The notes beneath the pieces are model-generated. The model did not search any database, was not told where the DNA came from, and saw only the letters and a program-made list of their open reading frames with translations. DNA of 64,000 nt from Phallusia mammillata. Its lineage: Eukaryota; Chordata; Ascidiacea; Phlebobranchia; Ascidiidae. Shown in pieces: positions 1 to 9,500 of the stretch. Positions within the stretch are counted from its first letter, which is position 1; each line of letters begins with the position of its first letter. The stretch is from NCBI GenBank assembly GCA_003260075.1, contig QLIY01000199.1, positions 1 to 64,000 on the forward strand. Reading direction: 5' to 3'. The position numbers and the translations under genes are program-made.

Positions 1-708
1 CAGAAGTGGTATGAAAGAAAACACCATGGCAAAGTGGCTTTTTGTCGGCAAGCTATTGCAGTATCCCCTATATTTCCACACTTTAAAGACTAAGGCTTAT
101 ACAAGCGTTACGAAATACAATTAGTTAACACGCAGTAAAACTGTCCAAATGGCGGGTGGAAATCAATCAAATTACTGAGAAAACGATTGGTCGAAAACTA
201 GGTAGTGGAACAAGCTTGGCCGAAACGGCGAAATAGCTGTTATATAGGTTTAACTATGTCTGTTATAGTCTTTTATGTGAAATATATTTTTCGTTTAATT
301 AAAGTTTAAGATAATTTTAACTGAATCCTTGAACAAGTGCGTTTGAGTGACGTCCGCGCATTGGACCTCCCATGACTATTAGAACACATTTCACACAATT
401 TTAAACACAAAACTCACAAACACTTTAAATTTTCGCTTTCTATTGTTCGATTTGACATAATATCGGATTGTTGCATTTAAAAAAAAATATGCATTGTATA
501 CACATGTGCAAAGTCTGAAAATGAGTCTTTGACAAAGAGACACATTTAGGACAAATATTGAATTCATACGTTGCATACGCTTTCGTGTGTATCTTAAAAA
601 CCGGCAATTGCTATAAGCATAGTTGTAAACGGGCCTAAAATTAAATTCCGAATCCGAATCGTTTTTGAGAAGATCTTTTAAGCCAAAAAGTTTGATTGAC
701 AGGCCTAC
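1..708. other. Non-coding, no gene seen
   Basis: AT-rich sequence with no supportable coding region. Positions about 625-705 match about 850-935, so the same flank is present twice around the A-family fragment. A single N at 709 marks an assembly join. Confidence 0.5.
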
Positions 709-712
709 NCAA

Positions 713-819
713 GCCTTGTCAGTGAGTTTAATGGACGAACTAGAAGAGATTGGTTGGGAGCTTAAAAGTGGAAGAAGTTTGTACCAAAATGACGGTTTGC
801 TGTTTTACAAAGAGAACTG
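713..819 (+). pseudogene. 3' fragment of an A-family orphan gene
   Basis: This piece encodes the last ~35 residues of the A-family protein (SLMDELEEIGWELKSG then a DGLLFYK end and TGA) and matches 1972-2078 base for base as far as I can read. It starts directly after the N at 709 and is followed at 832-841 by a G run. Most likely it is a second assembled copy (allele or misjoin) of the end of the gene at 1734-2078, not a separate gene. Confidence 0.6.
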
Positions 820-841
820 ACAGATTATACAGGGGGGGGGG

Positions 842-1733
842 AGCAGAGTTGTAAATGGGCCTAAAATTAAATACCGAACCCGAATCGTTTTTAAGAAGAT
901 CTTTTAGGCCAAAAAGTTTGATTGGCAGGCCTACGAAGCCTCAGAAAAGACCAAGACAAGAAACACACTAGACAATTGGTCTCGAACAAGGCGTTTTAGA
1001 GCTGTTTGACATTATAGGTCAGTTCCTCCAACTGGCTACTTAGCTAGTTAAATTTTATTTCAAAAACACTGACACAGAATATGAAGTCAGGCCCGAAATC
1101 AAATCCGTTTTTTTTTCAAAACCCAAGTTCAAAGCCGTCCCGAAAAGGCCGGTCCGACCTACAATTCAGTTGCTATAAGGGTTCAAGCCTGATCAGTAGT
1201 ACAAAATAGGCTAAAAAACAGCAAACGTTTCGAAAAAATCATACTTTAGGCTGAATGTAGGATTCTGCAGAAATAGTTTTTAATGTGCGTATTTGTAATT
1301 AATCTATAGCCCAAAACGCTAGACAAATCTCGTAGACTTTTGTTTGTTGGTAGATTTATTAATCTAAAGGTATGAGTTAAATATTAAACCCACGCCAGTC
1401 TATAGACTGTAGCTGTTACTCATTTAATTAGTAAGTTTGGTCGTAAACCAGGTTATAACATCTTCATACGACAGTCTAGAAAACATAGAAGCGTTCAAAA
1501 GCTTGTTATAATTGCAGAAAAGTGGCAATTGGGAAAACGCGGTCTTAGTTATTATCAAACAATATGATAGGCCTATATTAAAGTTTGTCGTTTGTTTTTG
1601 CAAGTCATTTTTATGGCATAATTATACTGGAGCTTTTTAGTCTGTATGGATGCGCGTGAATAACTTGTTTTTTCTTGCCACAGAATATTTAAGCTTTAAA
1701 TCTTTTACTAACATATACCAACCCTAAAGAGTC
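842..1733. other. Non-coding upstream of A-family gene
   Basis: No coding region is seen. The last ~400 bases resemble the sequence before the other A genes (about 10260-10668 and 12290-12716), including tracts such as 'ataagttaaatattaaacc', so this is part of the duplicated A-gene unit. A CACAG acceptor-like site lies about 50 bases before the ATG. Confidence 0.45.
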
Positions 1734-2078
1734 ATGGTGTACTTGAAAATTGCAATTGGAAAAGGATATGAAAAACTCTTATCCTTTTACGTGGCCGGAG
1801 CATATGTGGAAGAAGTTGACGAAATTCTTACAAAATTGCTAAAAAATCCATTCGGAGGAAATTGGATTCAGTCTCGCTCAAAACAAAGTTCTTTTGACGA
1901 ATCACGAAGCAGAATTAAAAGCGTCAGTAAGGTTCTTCACGAGGGCTTTAATGATGAAAATTGGCAGCAAGCCTTGTCAGTGAGTTTAATGGACGAACTA
2001 GAAGAGATTGGTTGGGAGCTTAAAAGTGGAAGAAGTTTGTACCAAAATGACGGTTTGCTGTTTTACAAAGAGAACTGA
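1734..2078 (+). CDS. Orphan small protein, subfamily A (copy 1)
   Basis: Intact single-exon ORF of 114 aa. I do not recognise the family. It begins MVYLKIAIGKG, has a hydrophobic strand-like segment (LLSFYVAGAYV), an acidic stretch (EEVDEILTKLL), a polar serine/arginine-rich middle, and a conserved C-terminal block (SLMDELEEIGWELKSG ... GLLFYK). There is no signal peptide or TM segment, so it is probably a cytosolic small alpha/beta domain. Two other intact paralogs lie at 10669-11010 and 12717-13058. The C-terminal block also resembles that of subfamilies B and C (K/R-x-G-hydrophobic-x-F), suggesting common descent. The ATG was chosen because it is conserved in all three A copies and sits ~50 nt after an acceptor-like CACAG. 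Function unknown. Confidence 0.7.
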   Translation: MVYLKIAIGKGYEKLLSFYVAGAYVEEVDEILTKLLKNPFGGNWIQSRSKQSSFDESRSRIKSVSKVLHEGFNDENWQQALSVSLMDELEEIGWELKSGRSLYQNDGLLFYKEN

Positions 2079-2682
2079 CAGATTATACAAATGTGTTGGC
2101 TGCTTATTGGCGCTGTATATCTTACAATTCATTATAATTTTGATAATTTAGGACTACTAATCAAAAAGATAACCACCTCTGCACGCAAGAATGCCGTACC
2201 GCTTGTAATTGACAGTGTGATCACGTGACTTTGTAATGCACATGCAATTTTAATGCTCGATTTAAAATAACGAAACTTAAGTAAAAAATATGGGTCGTGT
2301 ATTAAGTTTTATTCGGAACTGATTTTAGTAGCCGATACCTTACACAGGTTTTGAACAAATATCAAGTGATGAGTACACGTACCTGAAGGTTAATGATTAT
2401 TCAGTAATAGGCAGTTGCCCGGAGTTAACTAGTTGTTGGCTAAGGTGCATTAGTTAACTTAATTTCTTTCCATCGAGTATGCAAGTTAGATTAAAAGACA
2501 ATTGGATCAAAACCTAATGTTTACATAAACAAGAATAGTAGCCTACTAGGTTAAGAGATAGAGATTTGGTGTAACACCTTCAATAAGGCTAGCGTATATA
2601 GCCTACAAATAGATTATTACAGTGTTTTTAGATATTCGTAGCTAAACTACACAGGTTGAAACTAATTGCACTGCTGCAAACA
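2079..2682. other. Non-coding spacer between A1 and B1
   Basis: No gene. From about 2375 to 2660 the sequence is repeated before the third B-family copy (14250-14545), so it is the upstream part of the B-gene unit. An acceptor-like CACAG lies at about 2650-2654, about 30 nt before the ATGGCGG shared by B copies. Confidence 0.45.
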
Positions 2683-2701
2683 ATGGCGGACTGCTTTCTT
2701 C

Positions 2702-3013
2702 ATGGACACAGACAAACCAGTTGTTCACTTTCACGCTTGCGAAAACATACCTGCCTGGGCGCGCCATCTTTTCGACAAGACTTTGAACGAGGCGGTACAG
2801 GCTAGTTTTGACGTCAAAACTTCTGTAAACCACAGAAGTGCATTGGATCTGGCCTCTTTATCTGGCGAAGAAAATTCCGAAGCTTTTTTTGATAAGTGCT
2901 ATAAGTTTCAAATTCAGCTGTTAAGTGGACTGTACAGCCACAAATACCATCTAGTTTGTGGAACGACCGTTTTCAGCCGAGAAGGAATGATTTTTAAGCC
3001 TGATGTTATGTAG
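2702..3013 (+). CDS. Orphan small protein, subfamily B (copy 1, 5'-altered)
   Basis: ORF of about 103 aa from the in-frame ATG at 2702 (MDTDKPVVHFHACENIP...). Compared with the copy at 13933, 17 bases are missing after the ancestral ATGGCGGACTGC start at 2683. That start is therefore out of frame here, and translation would have to begin at the internal ATG. Recognisable blocks are IPAWARHLFDKTLNEAVQ, a central FDVKTSVNH, and the end LLSGLYS...CGTTVFSREGMIFKPD. There is no signal peptide or TM segment. It is a paralog of the B copies at 13933 and 14553 and a distant relative of subfamilies A and C by its C-terminal EGMIFK block. Function unknown; it may be a decaying copy or a sequencing error. 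Confidence 0.55.
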   Translation: MDTDKPVVHFHACENIPAWARHLFDKTLNEAVQASFDVKTSVNHRSALDLASLSGEENSEAFFDKCYKFQIQLLSGLYSHKYHLVCGTTVFSREGMIFKPDVM

Positions 3014-3045
3014 GAAAAAGCTTCCAAAAGAAATCTAATAAAATT

Positions 3046-3094
3046 GACGTCACGACAACAATGCGTTGCACAAATTGTGACGTCACAAGATTCT
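3046..3094. promoter_or_regulatory. Paired TGACGTCA (CRE-like) palindromes
   Basis: Two TGACGTCAC sites in the 3' flank of B1, separated by ~30 bp, read the same on both strands. A matching pair is kept after B3 at about 14945-14990, although the spacer differs there. TGACGTCA is the CREB/ATF consensus. Function here is inferred only from conservation. Confidence 0.4.
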
Positions 3095-3328
3095 TGTTGG
3101 AAATCAAAAACTTCGTATTTATGACAAGAAAACAACTTTGCGTATTTACGTTTATTTCATCATTTTACATGTCATTTGAAAGACGCAATTGCATGTTTTT
3201 GCGACGAGTTTTTGACAATATTCAAAATATTGCACTTTAATTGTATAAATCAGCCACATAGAAATCTGATAACTTGAAAAATGTGTTAGCAGAAGTGACA
3301 ATAATTATAAACTGAACATAATTCACAA

Positions 3329-3500
3329 GTGGCACGGTGGGCACAAATGACAGTATACACCTGTCTGGCACATCTGTACTTGGGGTTGCTTTTGCAGTGA
3401 TCAGATGGGTAACTTGCTAGTGTTCCATTCAACACAAGCGTGACAGAACCGCCACCGTCCAAGTTGATTGCATTAACCAGGCCTAGTTCATTTTGTTAAA
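3329..3500 (-). pseudogene. Displaced copy of NAGPA exon 8
   Basis: Reverse-strand sequence matches NAGPA exon 8 (20706-20921), including the codons for the NLDGGGS motif of the phosphodiester glycosidase domain. A one-base insertion near the exon's 5' end relative to the functional copy shifts the frame, and no other NAGPA exon is nearby. The homology continues through the neighbouring intron and a SINE to about 3760. It is a non-functional segmental duplicate lying inside the orphan-gene array. Confidence 0.75.
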
Positions 3501-3599
3501 AACCTATTAAAAATTCAAGAGTTTTAGAGCTAAAAAAGTAACAATTTTAAGATACTAAGAACAAACTCCAAGCCTAGTTAAAGCAGTGTACTGATTCAA

Positions 3600-3745
3600 T
3601 CTGTATTCCTAAGCATAGCAGGCCTTCAATGGGCCTCACGTACCATGATTTATGTATGAGTGTGCCGTGATCACTGGTTTGCATGAACGCTTCAGGGCTG
3701 ATCTCAGTTTAAAAATTTTTTATTTCAAATAAATGAAAGTATTTT
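3600..3745 (+). repeat. SINE body fragment
   Basis: Contains the recurrent tract 'gaacgcttcagggctgat' and a preceding 'gatttatgtatgagtgtg', found again at about 4390-4500, 21050-21150, 21865-21965, 22080-22175, 24545-24635 and (minus strand) 59840-59900. At the last site it is joined to a tRNA-like head, identifying it as the body of a tRNA-derived SINE. Confidence 0.6.
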
Positions 3746-3757
3746 TAAAATATCGAA

Positions 3758-3764
<7 letters not shown>

Positions 3765-3846
<82 letters not shown>
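3765..3846. repeat. Long G homopolymer (~82 nt)
   Basis: An uninterrupted G tract just upstream of the C1 gene. It is much longer than natural homopolymers usually are and resembles the shorter G runs marking joins across the window. It probably replaces unresolved sequence, because the equivalent position before C2 (about 4545-4635) carries ordinary sequence. Confidence 0.6.
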
Positions 3847-3847
<1 letters not shown>

Positions 3848-3896
3848 TTTTGATTTTGCAGGCTTGACGTAATCAACGTTGTGCTTCAGTTTAAAT

Positions 3897-4210
3897 ATGG
3901 CTTACGTGAAAATATATCTGGATAAATCGAGCCCCGAAAATCCGAATACGCTGTCTATTATATTTCCGAAATATTTAAGTGTTTTTGTGAATAATCAGTT
4001 GACAACGGATTTGAGAATAGGAATTCCTTCAATTCCTTCTGATTCGGAACTTAGTGGAAATCAGAGGGTTACTATTGTACTTTCCAGTGATGACTACGCA
4101 AAAAGCCCTTTAGCTCAAATGGCAAACGTAATCAACAGAATGGCTGAGATAAAATATAAGCTCATCAATGGGTTTAATGCATTCAGTGAAAAAGGAATTC
4201 TGTTTGAACG
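3897..4210 (+). CDS. Orphan small protein, subfamily C (copy 1, 3' end lost at a join)
   Basis: Encodes about 105 aa starting MAYVKIYLDKSSPENP, with a hydrophobic strand (LSIIFPKYLSVFV), IPSIPSDSE, a central TIVLSSDDYAKSPLAQMAN and the conserved end GFNAFSEKGILFER. The frame then runs into a G run at 4212-4221 and NAGPA-derived sequence, so the true stop is not seen. Copies at 4673 and 8955 have the same architecture. An acceptor TTTTGCAG lies ~37 nt before the ATG and is conserved in all three C copies, suggesting 5'-UTR splicing or spliced-leader addition. No signal peptide or TM segment. Function unknown. Confidence 0.65.
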
Positions 4211-4221
4211 AGGGGGGGGGG

Positions 4222-4286
4222 ATAGCAGAACCACCACCGTCCAAGTTGATTGCATTAACTAGGCCTAGTTCATTTGTTAAAAACCT
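4222..4286 (-). pseudogene. NAGPA exon 8 5' fragment (second copy)
   Basis: Reverse strand encodes the start of NAGPA exon 8 (FLTNELGLVNAINLDGGG), here without the one-base insertion seen at 3329-3500. It begins abruptly after a G run and is followed by the same intron and SINE sequence. Probably an allele or second copy of the displaced fragment. Confidence 0.6.
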
Positions 4287-4672
4287 ATTAAAAATTCAAG
4301 AGTTTTAGATAGGCTAAAAAAAGTAATACATTTTTAAGAAACTAAGAACAAACTCCAAGCCTAGTTAAAGCAGTGTACTGATTCAATCTGTATTCCCAAG
4401 CATAGCAGGCCTTCAATGGGCCTTACGTACCATGATTTATATATGAGTGTGCCGTGATCACTGGTCTGCATGAATGCTTCAGGGCTGATCTCAGTTTAGA
4501 ATTTTTTTATTTCAAATAAATGAAAGTATTTTTAAAATATCGAATTTTTCATTGTTAGAATTCGCCCCAAAGTTGGTTTTATTGTAAACTATGTATTATT
4601 TACTCTTTTTTAATTGTTAATTGTTTTCATTTTGCAGGCTTGGCGTAATCAACGTTGTGCATCAGTTTAAAT

Positions 4673-5155
4673 ATGGCTTACGTGAAAATATATCTGGATA
4701 AATCGAGCCCCGAAAATCCGAATACGCTGTCCATTATATTTCCACAATATTTGAATCATTTTGTGAATAACCAGTTAACAAAGGATTTGAGAATAGGAAT
4801 TCCTTCAATTCCTTCTGACTCAGAACTTGATGGATTTCAGACGGTTACTATTGTACTTTCCAGTGAAGACTACGCAAAAAGCCCTTTAGCTCAAATGGCA
4901 AACGTTGGAATAATCCGCAGAATGGCTGAGATGAAATATAAGCCAATCAATGGGGGGGGGGGGCAGACGGTTACTATTGTACTTTCCAGTGAACACTACG
5001 CAAAAAGCCCTTTAGCCCAAATGGCAAACATTGGAATAATCCGCAGAATGGCTGAGATGAAATATAAGCCAATCAATGGGTTTAATGCATTCAGTGAAAA
5101 AGGAATTCTGTTTGAACGATGCAATAGAGTTCATGTTTTGTCACCACCCATTTAA
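4673..5155 (+). CDS. Orphan small protein, subfamily C (copy 2, containing an internal join)
   Basis: The frame stays open for 161 codons, but a G run at about 4953-4962 is followed by a repeat of the preceding segment (TVTIVLSS ... MAEMKYKPINGFN). This copy therefore probably represents two alleles joined head to tail and not a genuinely longer protein. Without the repeat the gene would encode about 105 aa like C1 (MAYVKIYLDKSSPENP ... GFNAFSEKGILFER). After the FER block the frame runs on for 12 codons (ending VLSPPI) and differs from C3, which stops after FERLK. Same upstream TTTTGCAG acceptor. Function unknown. Confidence 0.6.
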   Translation: MAYVKIYLDKSSPENPNTLSIIFPQYLNHFVNNQLTKDLRIGIPSIPSDSELDGFQTVTIVLSSEDYAKSPLAQMANVGIIRRMAEMKYKPINGGGGQTVTIVLSSEHYAKSPLAQMANIGIIRRMAEMKYKPINGFNAFSEKGILFERCNRVHVLSPPI

Positions 5156-5184
5156 AGCTTTACAATATAATTACAAATTATTTT

Positions 5185-5410
5185 TGTTTAAAATATATGT
5201 CAATATTTGTGTGGCATTGTTTTAATTTGACTTTAATAAATCCGTAACATGCTGAAAGGTATCAAGTGTGACTTGATCGTTGTTTGAACAGACATTGCGT
5301 AAGCAAATGAAAAAGTAGGGTGGTAAACATCAAGACGCGTGACTTATAAATAGGCTCGACCAACCAACCAATCAGATTCGACTTAAAAAAGATACTGACA
5401 ATGCTGTAAA
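5185..5410. repeat. C-gene 3' flank module
   Basis: The sequence after C2 (containing 'tttgtgtggcattgtttt' and 'gacattgcgtaa') is repeated at about 7010-7290 and, more diverged, at 9260-9500 after C3. The middle copy has no intact C gene in front of it, only a G run at about 6988, consistent with a misjoin or a lost gene. Confidence 0.6.
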
Positions 5411-5559
5411 GGGGGGGGGGATTAATATCCAAAGACCATGAGGACAAAGAGATGGTGTTTTCATGAACTTAAACACACTGCTATAAATACTAGTTTTTCT
5501 ACACCAAGCAACAAGCTGGGTGTTTAGATAGGCTCCCGCTCGGGAAAAACCTGATTATT

Positions 5560-6770
5560 AGTTAACATGCGCACGATTGGTCTCGCGGCGTCCTTGCCAA
5601 CAAAAAAACAAAAAAATAAACAAAAAAAAATAAAGCATAGGACTGTATGGCAACGTATTATCCGTGTTTTAAAAGTTTAAAAAAAGTATGACATTTAGGG
5701 ATACACGGTTTAGTTTTTCAATTGTAATCATTAATCGTATATGTAATCGCAATCTTCGTCCTTTCGTGAAAAAAAGGAAATAAAGGACCTGGATCCTAAA
5801 ATTACCAAACGATTAGTTGACAGTTTGTCCGAATCCTTAACCGACATGGTCACGTGACGTTCCGCCGGATAACGTTTAAAAGTCGCGAATTAACGACCAA
5901 CGGCTCTTTGCCTTAATAGTAACTTGACTCGTGGGCGAAACTTGGGTTTTACTTGTCACGAGGATTCATGAAAAACAAGTGGACAAATAGACGTTGTGAA
6001 ATCGTTGTTGTTTCAACGTTTAACATACTGCAGAAAGTCTCATTATTAGTAAGGGGGGGGGGATATAACTTTTAAACTTCTATTTTAGTATGGTAATAGT
6101 TTGAGAAGTTTCGCGGCCCACGAGAAAGAACGTCGGACCACCGGTTGGGAAGCGCTGTCTTAGACTATAGTTTCGCTGTTGCACAAAATGTGTCACATTC
6201 GTGTTTAAATTGACTTTGTTTCGTGACGGTATCTAAGGGGAATTTATTTGCAGACGAGTCCTCAACAGGAAATATTTCTTCATTAAACAACGCCCACTAA
6301 TTAGTTACTAATAATGAGACTTTCTGCAGTATGTTAAACGTTGAAACAACAAGGATTTCACAACGTTGTGTCTATTTGTCCACTTGTTTTTCATGAATCC
6401 GCGTGACAAGTAAGGGGGGGGGGAAGTTACTATTAAAGCAAAGAGCCGTTGGTTGTTAATTGGCGACTTTTGAACGTTACCCGGCGGAACGTCACGTGAC
6501 CATGTCGGTTGCTGATTCGAACAAACTGTCAACTAATTGGCGGGTTATTTTAGGATCCAGGTCCTTTATTTACATTTTTTATTTTCAAAAGGGCGATTTA
6601 CATGCGATCAGGGATTGTAAATGAAAACCTAATTCGTGTATCCCTAAACGACATACTTTTTTAACTTTTAAAAGACCGATAATACCTTGCCATACAGTCC
6701 TTTGCTTTAGGCTCTTAAAGTTTTTTGTGTCATTTTGTTGGCAAGGACGCCGCGTGACCAAGGGGGGGGG
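5560..6770. repeat. Inverted repeat (arms ~480 bp)
   Basis: About 5570-6050 is repeated in reverse complement at about 6302-6760 (for example 'catactgcagaaagtctc' at 6029 versus 'gagactttctgcagtatg' at 6315). The loop is ~250 bp, and G runs sit at 6053, 6414 and 6761. A third partial copy in the second-arm orientation occupies 6781-6987. Both arms carry the GTCACGTGAC palindrome. It is either a foldback element or an inverted misassembly of two haplotypes; the G runs favour at least partial misassembly. Confidence 0.55.
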
Positions 6771-7290
6771 GTCCACGGGTCAAGTTACCATTAAAGCAAA
6801 GAGCCGTTGGTCGTTAATTCGCGACTTTTGAACGTTACCCGGCGGAACGTCACGTGACCATGTCGGTTAAGGATTCGAACAAACTGTCAACTAATTGTCA
6901 GGTTATTATAGGATCCAAGTCAATTGTTTACATTTTTTGTTACAAAAAGGACAAAGATTGCGATTGCACACGGTTAAGGATGTTTGCGGGGGGGGGGTGC
7001 AATAAAGTACATGTTTTGTCACGATCCATGTGAAGCTGTACGATATAATACAAACGATTTTTGTTTAAAATGCACATATATGTCAATATTTGTGTGGCAT
7101 TGTTTTAATTTGGCTTTAATATATCCGTAACATGCTGAAAGGTATCAAGTGTGACTTTGACGTTGTTTGAACAGACATTGCGTAAACAAATGAAAAAGTA
7201 GGGTGGTAAACATCAAGACGCGTGACTTATAAACATGCTCGACCAACCAATCAGATTCGACTTAAAAAAGATACTGACAATGCTGTAAAA

Positions 7291-8954
7291 ATTAATATCC
7301 GAAGACCATGAGGACAAAGAGATGCCGTTGACATGAACTTAAATACACTGCTATGTAGTTCATTACTTTCTTCCTTCACCACGCAACAAGCTGGGTGTAT
7401 AGATAAACTAGGATCCCGCTCGAGAAAAACCTGATTATTGGTTAACATGAACATGATTGGTCAAGCGGCGTCCTTGTCAAAAAAAAAATGACACAAAAAA
7501 CCTAAAGCATGGAACTGTATGGAAATATATTATACAACTTTTAAAAGTTTAGAAAAATATGACGTTTAGGGATAAACGGTTTAGTTTTATTTACTTCGAT
7601 CAAAGGAATGAAAATATCGGTACGTATTTTGGAAAACAATTAAGTTGTTGTGTCTGGCATCAAAACGTCCCCCACTTTTTTTACCTATTGATTCAATGTC
7701 TACCCTTTTGTTGATTTTATTACATTGTAACGTTTTCTCGACGTAAAAAATACAGGTGGCTCTTGGCAAAACCAAAGTTTCGACACGCCTGTCCCGTGAT
7801 ACATAAAACACGTGTCAGCAGGGTCGCCATATTTTTTAAAAAAAAGTGTGGCGTCCGGTAGTAAATTGTTTTAAGTGATGATTCGCTAGTTTTTGTTCCT
7901 GCTTATTGCAATTCGCTTTCCTTGCTTGTTTTGTCGAATTGCAACATTTTCATGACATTTTTGCATGGATTTGACCATGAAAAGCCAGTTGCCCCCAACC
8001 ATTGTCAATAAGTTTGAATACAGTGACGCATGGTTACAGACACAAAGGGAGAGGTAACTTGGATTGGCTGAAACTTTCTTCACTGTCATGCACGGGTAGT
8101 GTCGGCCCGACGCCAGTGGATGATTGTGATTGGACGCCAAAGTCACGTGATGATTTTGGTCTTTCTGCCTTGCGTCAGTTAAAAGGCAGTTCTCACTTGG
8201 ACAATCTTTCGCGTTTTGCGGGATTGTGAACTTAGATTTTGTTCGGTGTGACTGTCTTGCTTGGTTTTAGCTGCGGGCTAACCTGACATTTAAAAAGTTT
8301 GGGTGACGATTCTATAGACCACGCAGCGTAAGGCTAAAACAACTAGTGGGATTGATTTAACAACGCATTTTCTTGACGAATGTCAATTAAATAGACAGCA
8401 GTAAGAGTAAATCACGTTAATGATGAGGTTTGCATTGTTAAAACGATGATTTCCCAAAATGTAGCGAAAATGTACATACTGATGAAACTGTGCTTTAATT
8501 CGTGCCTCCATTTTAAACTCGAAGATAAGGTGCCACTTTAAATTAGTAATTTGTTTATTTGGTTCAAATAACAACAACTCAAATTTCTTTAGCAAGTCAG
8601 TACAAGCTTAACCTCAATAATATAGGAACAAATTATTGGCATATCGACCCGGTCGCTTTAACTTGTAGAATTTAAATTAGTGCCGTTGCTATCCAAAAAA
8701 GTCGCAGGATAAAAGTGATTCAAAAGTGGGGTTGTTTAATCATTATTCATTGGGGTTGTTTAATCACCCATTAAACTTTAATGGCGGTATACCTATTGCA
8801 CACAGTTTCTTGGGGACGAAGTTTTTCTCGGTAAAAATAAAATAATTTGTTTAGGCTACCAACAATATCTTACTGTATTTTATTTTGAAAAGTTCTTACC
8901 CATTTTATTTTGCAGTCTTGACATCATCAAACGAAACTGTGCTACACTTTAAGT
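7291..8954. other. Non-coding upstream of C3
   Basis: No convincing gene. About 7330-7600 repeats the 5440-5700 segment. The rest is unique AT-rich DNA with one GTCACGTGA site at 8142-8150. The last ~40 bases hold an acceptor TTTTGCAG as in the other C copies. Confidence 0.4.
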
Positions 8955-9257
8955 ATGACTTACGTGAAAATGTATCTGGAGTGGGCTCCCGACAACACAC
9001 CGATTTTGTCCGTTATATGTCCAATACAATGGTATGAATTTGTAGAAAAGAAAATAGGACTAGGAGTTCTATCCCATCCTGATTTGAGAAATTGTGGAGT
9101 TCAGAAAGTTACATTTCAAGGTTTCATCGACGACATGTCTTCATACCAAGTAGATAACGTTACACTACTGAACGATATGGCTGAGGCAGGATTCAGACCC
9201 ATACATGGGTCTAATACATTCAGTGAAAAAGGAGTTTTATTTGAACGATTGAAATAA
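8955..9257 (+). CDS. Orphan small protein, subfamily C (copy 3, intact)
   Basis: Clean single-exon ORF of 100 aa (MTYVKMYLEWAPDNTP ... TLLNDMAEAGF ... SNTFSEKGVLFERLK, TAA). It keeps the N-terminal M-x-Y-V/L-K pattern and C-terminal EKG-hydrophobic-LFER block of C1/C2 but has a diverged middle, and its C-terminal half parallels subfamily A (LMDELEEIGW ... DGLLFYK). No signal peptide, TM segment or recognised motif. The start is supported by the conserved upstream TTTTGCAG acceptor ~40 nt away and by alignment with the paralogs. Because it is free of joins, this is the best reference member of subfamily C. Function unknown. Confidence 0.7.
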   Translation: MTYVKMYLEWAPDNTPILSVICPIQWYEFVEKKIGLGVLSHPDLRNCGVQKVTFQGFIDDMSSYQVDNVTLLNDMAEAGFRPIHGSNTFSEKGVLFERLK

Positions 9258-9500
9258 AGTTCATGTTTTGTCATGATCAGTAAGGCTGTATCAAATATGC
9301 ATATTTGTCAATATTTGTGTGGCATTGTTCTAATCCGTTATTTTGACTGCAATAAATCCGTGACATAATGAATGGTATCAAGTAAGGTTTTATCGTCATA
9401 TGAACAGACATTGCGTGAAAAAAATAGTAGGGTGGTAATCATAAGGACGCGCTGTGCGTCACGGTGGCTTATGAAATAGTCTCGACCGACTGACAATGCT

